Source: Bacteroidota bacterium (GTDB lineage: Bacteria; Bacteroidota; Bacteroidia; NS11-12g; UBA955). Taken from it: DNA of 64,000 nt. Below the pieces are notes generated by a model, which worked only from the letters and a program-made list of their open reading frames with translations, searched no databases and had not been told where the DNA came from. The stretch is taken from contig JAUXOK010000017.1 in assembly GCA_030682255.1 (NCBI GenBank), positions 62,001-126,000 on the forward strand, in the 5' to 3' direction. Positions 63,278 to 64,000 of this stretch are shown here, one piece after another. How positions within the stretch are numbered: position 1 is the first letter of the stretch; the number at the start of each line of letters is the position of its first letter. The translations under genes were made by a program, and so were the position numbers.

Positions 63278-64000
63278 ATGCTCAATAAAATACAAGTTGG
63301 CATTGTAATATTTATACTTTTAAGTTTTGCATCAGCACAACATCAAACAATCGAGAAAAAATGGTTGAATGACAATCAACATACTATTGCTGCAAGATTC
63401 ATTTCTGGAGATGGGTTTTATAGAAAAGTATATGCCTCCAATACTTTTGAATTCTATCTCCAAAATTTGAAACTAAAACCAAATGGCTCTTTTGTAAAAT
63501 ATTTTGATGGCAAGATTAAAGATAAAAAGAATGTTTATTGTGCTGTGGTAGATATGCCTATCAGCAAAAAAGACCTTCAACAATGTGCAGATGCTGTGAT
63601 GCGATTAAGAGGGGAGTATCTTTATGCCCAAAAAAAGTATGATGAAATTGGATTTCGCTTTTTGTCGGATGGAAAATTACATAGCTACAAAGATTATGTA
63701 AAAGGCGATTACACTTATGCCAAATTTTTAAAATACATGGATTATGTTTTTACTTATGCCAATACAGCTTCCCTTAAAAAACAACTTAAGTTGAAATCCA
63801 TTGATAGCATCGACATTGGTGATGTTTTTATACAATCTGGAAATCCTTATGGACATGCTGTTATTGTAGTGGATTTATGTAAAAATAAGGATGGACAAAT
63901 CAAGGTGATGTTGGCACAAAGTTATATGCCCGCTCAGGAAACTCAGGTGCTCATAAATCCTAAAGACAATTCTTGTTGGTATCTATTCGATTCTAAAGAA
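63278..64000 (+). CDS. DUF4846 family protein, truncated by the window end
   Basis: The frame is open from the ATG at 63278 to the last base (241 codons), so the C-terminus is missing. It begins with a signal peptide (LNKIQVGIVIFILLSFASAQ). The body matches DUF4846: FYRKVYASNTFEFYLQNLKLKP, then YCAVVDMPISKKDLQQCADAVMRLRGEYLYAQKKYDEIGF, and the late segment GDVFIQSGNPYGHAVIVVDL followed by LAQSYMPAQETQVLINP. The G-x-x-x-x-GHAV-x-VVD pattern with a downstream AQSYMPAQ resembles NlpC/P60-like papain-fold arrangements, but no catalytic Cys is certain and no activity is known. It starts 35 bp after the preceding terminator. Confidence 0.85.
   Translation, partial: MLNKIQVGIVIFILLSFASAQHQTIEKKWLNDNQHTIAARFISGDGFYRKVYASNTFEFYLQNLKLKPNGSFVKYFDGKIKDKKNVYCAVVDMPISKKDLQQCADAVMRLRGEYLYAQKKYDEIGFRFLSDGKLHSYKDYVKGDYTYAKFLKYMDYVFTYANTASLKKQLKLKSIDSIDIGDVFIQSGNPYGHAVIVVDLCKNKDGQIKVMLAQSYMPAQETQVLINPKDNSCWYLFDSKE

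Overview
The window is AT-rich chromosomal DNA from a member of the Bacteroidota. Four independent signs support this. (1) Several very large secreted proteins end in a type IX secretion (T9SS) type A sorting domain, and a PorV/PorQ-family outer-membrane protein is present. (2) Many genes are preceded by the phylum-specific promoter -7 element TAnnTTTG, some with TTTG/TTG 17-21 nt upstream. (3) Prolyl-tRNA synthetase is of the archaeal/eukaryal-like short type. (4) Lipoproteins, GH3, DUF4846, OmpP1 and NifU/Mrp proteins are of types common in this phylum. Genus and species cannot be read from the window.

Layout. 0-2 kb: end of a TolC-type efflux channel and its membrane-fusion partner. 2.3-6.5 kb: a giant T9SS cargo protein. 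6.6-12.4 kb: Dps, a YqeY-like protein, a lipoprotein, proS, a Ser-rich lipoprotein and an OmpP1/FadL-like porin. 12.4-12.9 kb: initiator tRNA-fMet followed by a small GIY-YIG nuclease gene and a damaged second copy of the tRNA 3' half. 13-18.6 kb: clpX, clpP and tig, interrupted by an oppositely oriented lipoprotein subtilase, then tRNA-Leu(TAG). 18.7-27.2 kb: GH3 protein, OGDH E2, sugar acetyltransferase, galE, then an opposite-strand operon of epimerase, GT2 and GT39. 27.3-32.0 kb: a regulator divergent from a tandem array of five paralogous lipoproteins, with the tail of a sixth between copies 2 and 3. 32.1-37.7 kb: S41 protease, TauE/SafE transporter, T9SS multicopper oxidase, BASS transporter. 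37.7-41.2 kb: an operon of a sterol-desaturase-like hydroxylase, a StlD/DarB-type ketosynthase fused to a heme-oxygenase-like diiron domain, and a protein of unknown function. 41.4-45.4 kb: a small secreted protein, a structured non-coding stretch, exported KatG and a nested palindromic repeat. 45.4-50.3 kb: a 1624-residue T9SS beta-helix/PKD protein. 50.5-56.1 kb: der, a small lipoprotein, an AcpH-like protein, a PorV-like protein, Mrp, NifU and thymidine kinase. 56.2-64 kb: a conserved hypothetical, ComEC, a second giant beta-helix/PKD T9SS protein and a truncated DUF4846 protein.

Most of the window is housekeeping and envelope biology: proteostasis (tig/ClpXP), Fe-S assembly (Mrp/NifU), T9SS cargo with its PorV-like partner, and surface glycan precursors. 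The four places that best repay attention are the lipoprotein array with its recombining 5' core and gene remnant (28.4-32.0 kb), the ketosynthase-diiron fusion operon (37.7-41.2 kb), the tRNA-fMet/GIY-YIG mini-element (12.4-12.9 kb), and the structured non-coding region at 42.3-42.7 kb. Six genes have a canonical -7 element only 4-7 nt before the start codon, which predicts leaderless mRNAs. No CRISPR array, rRNA operon, prophage or complete insertion sequence was seen.
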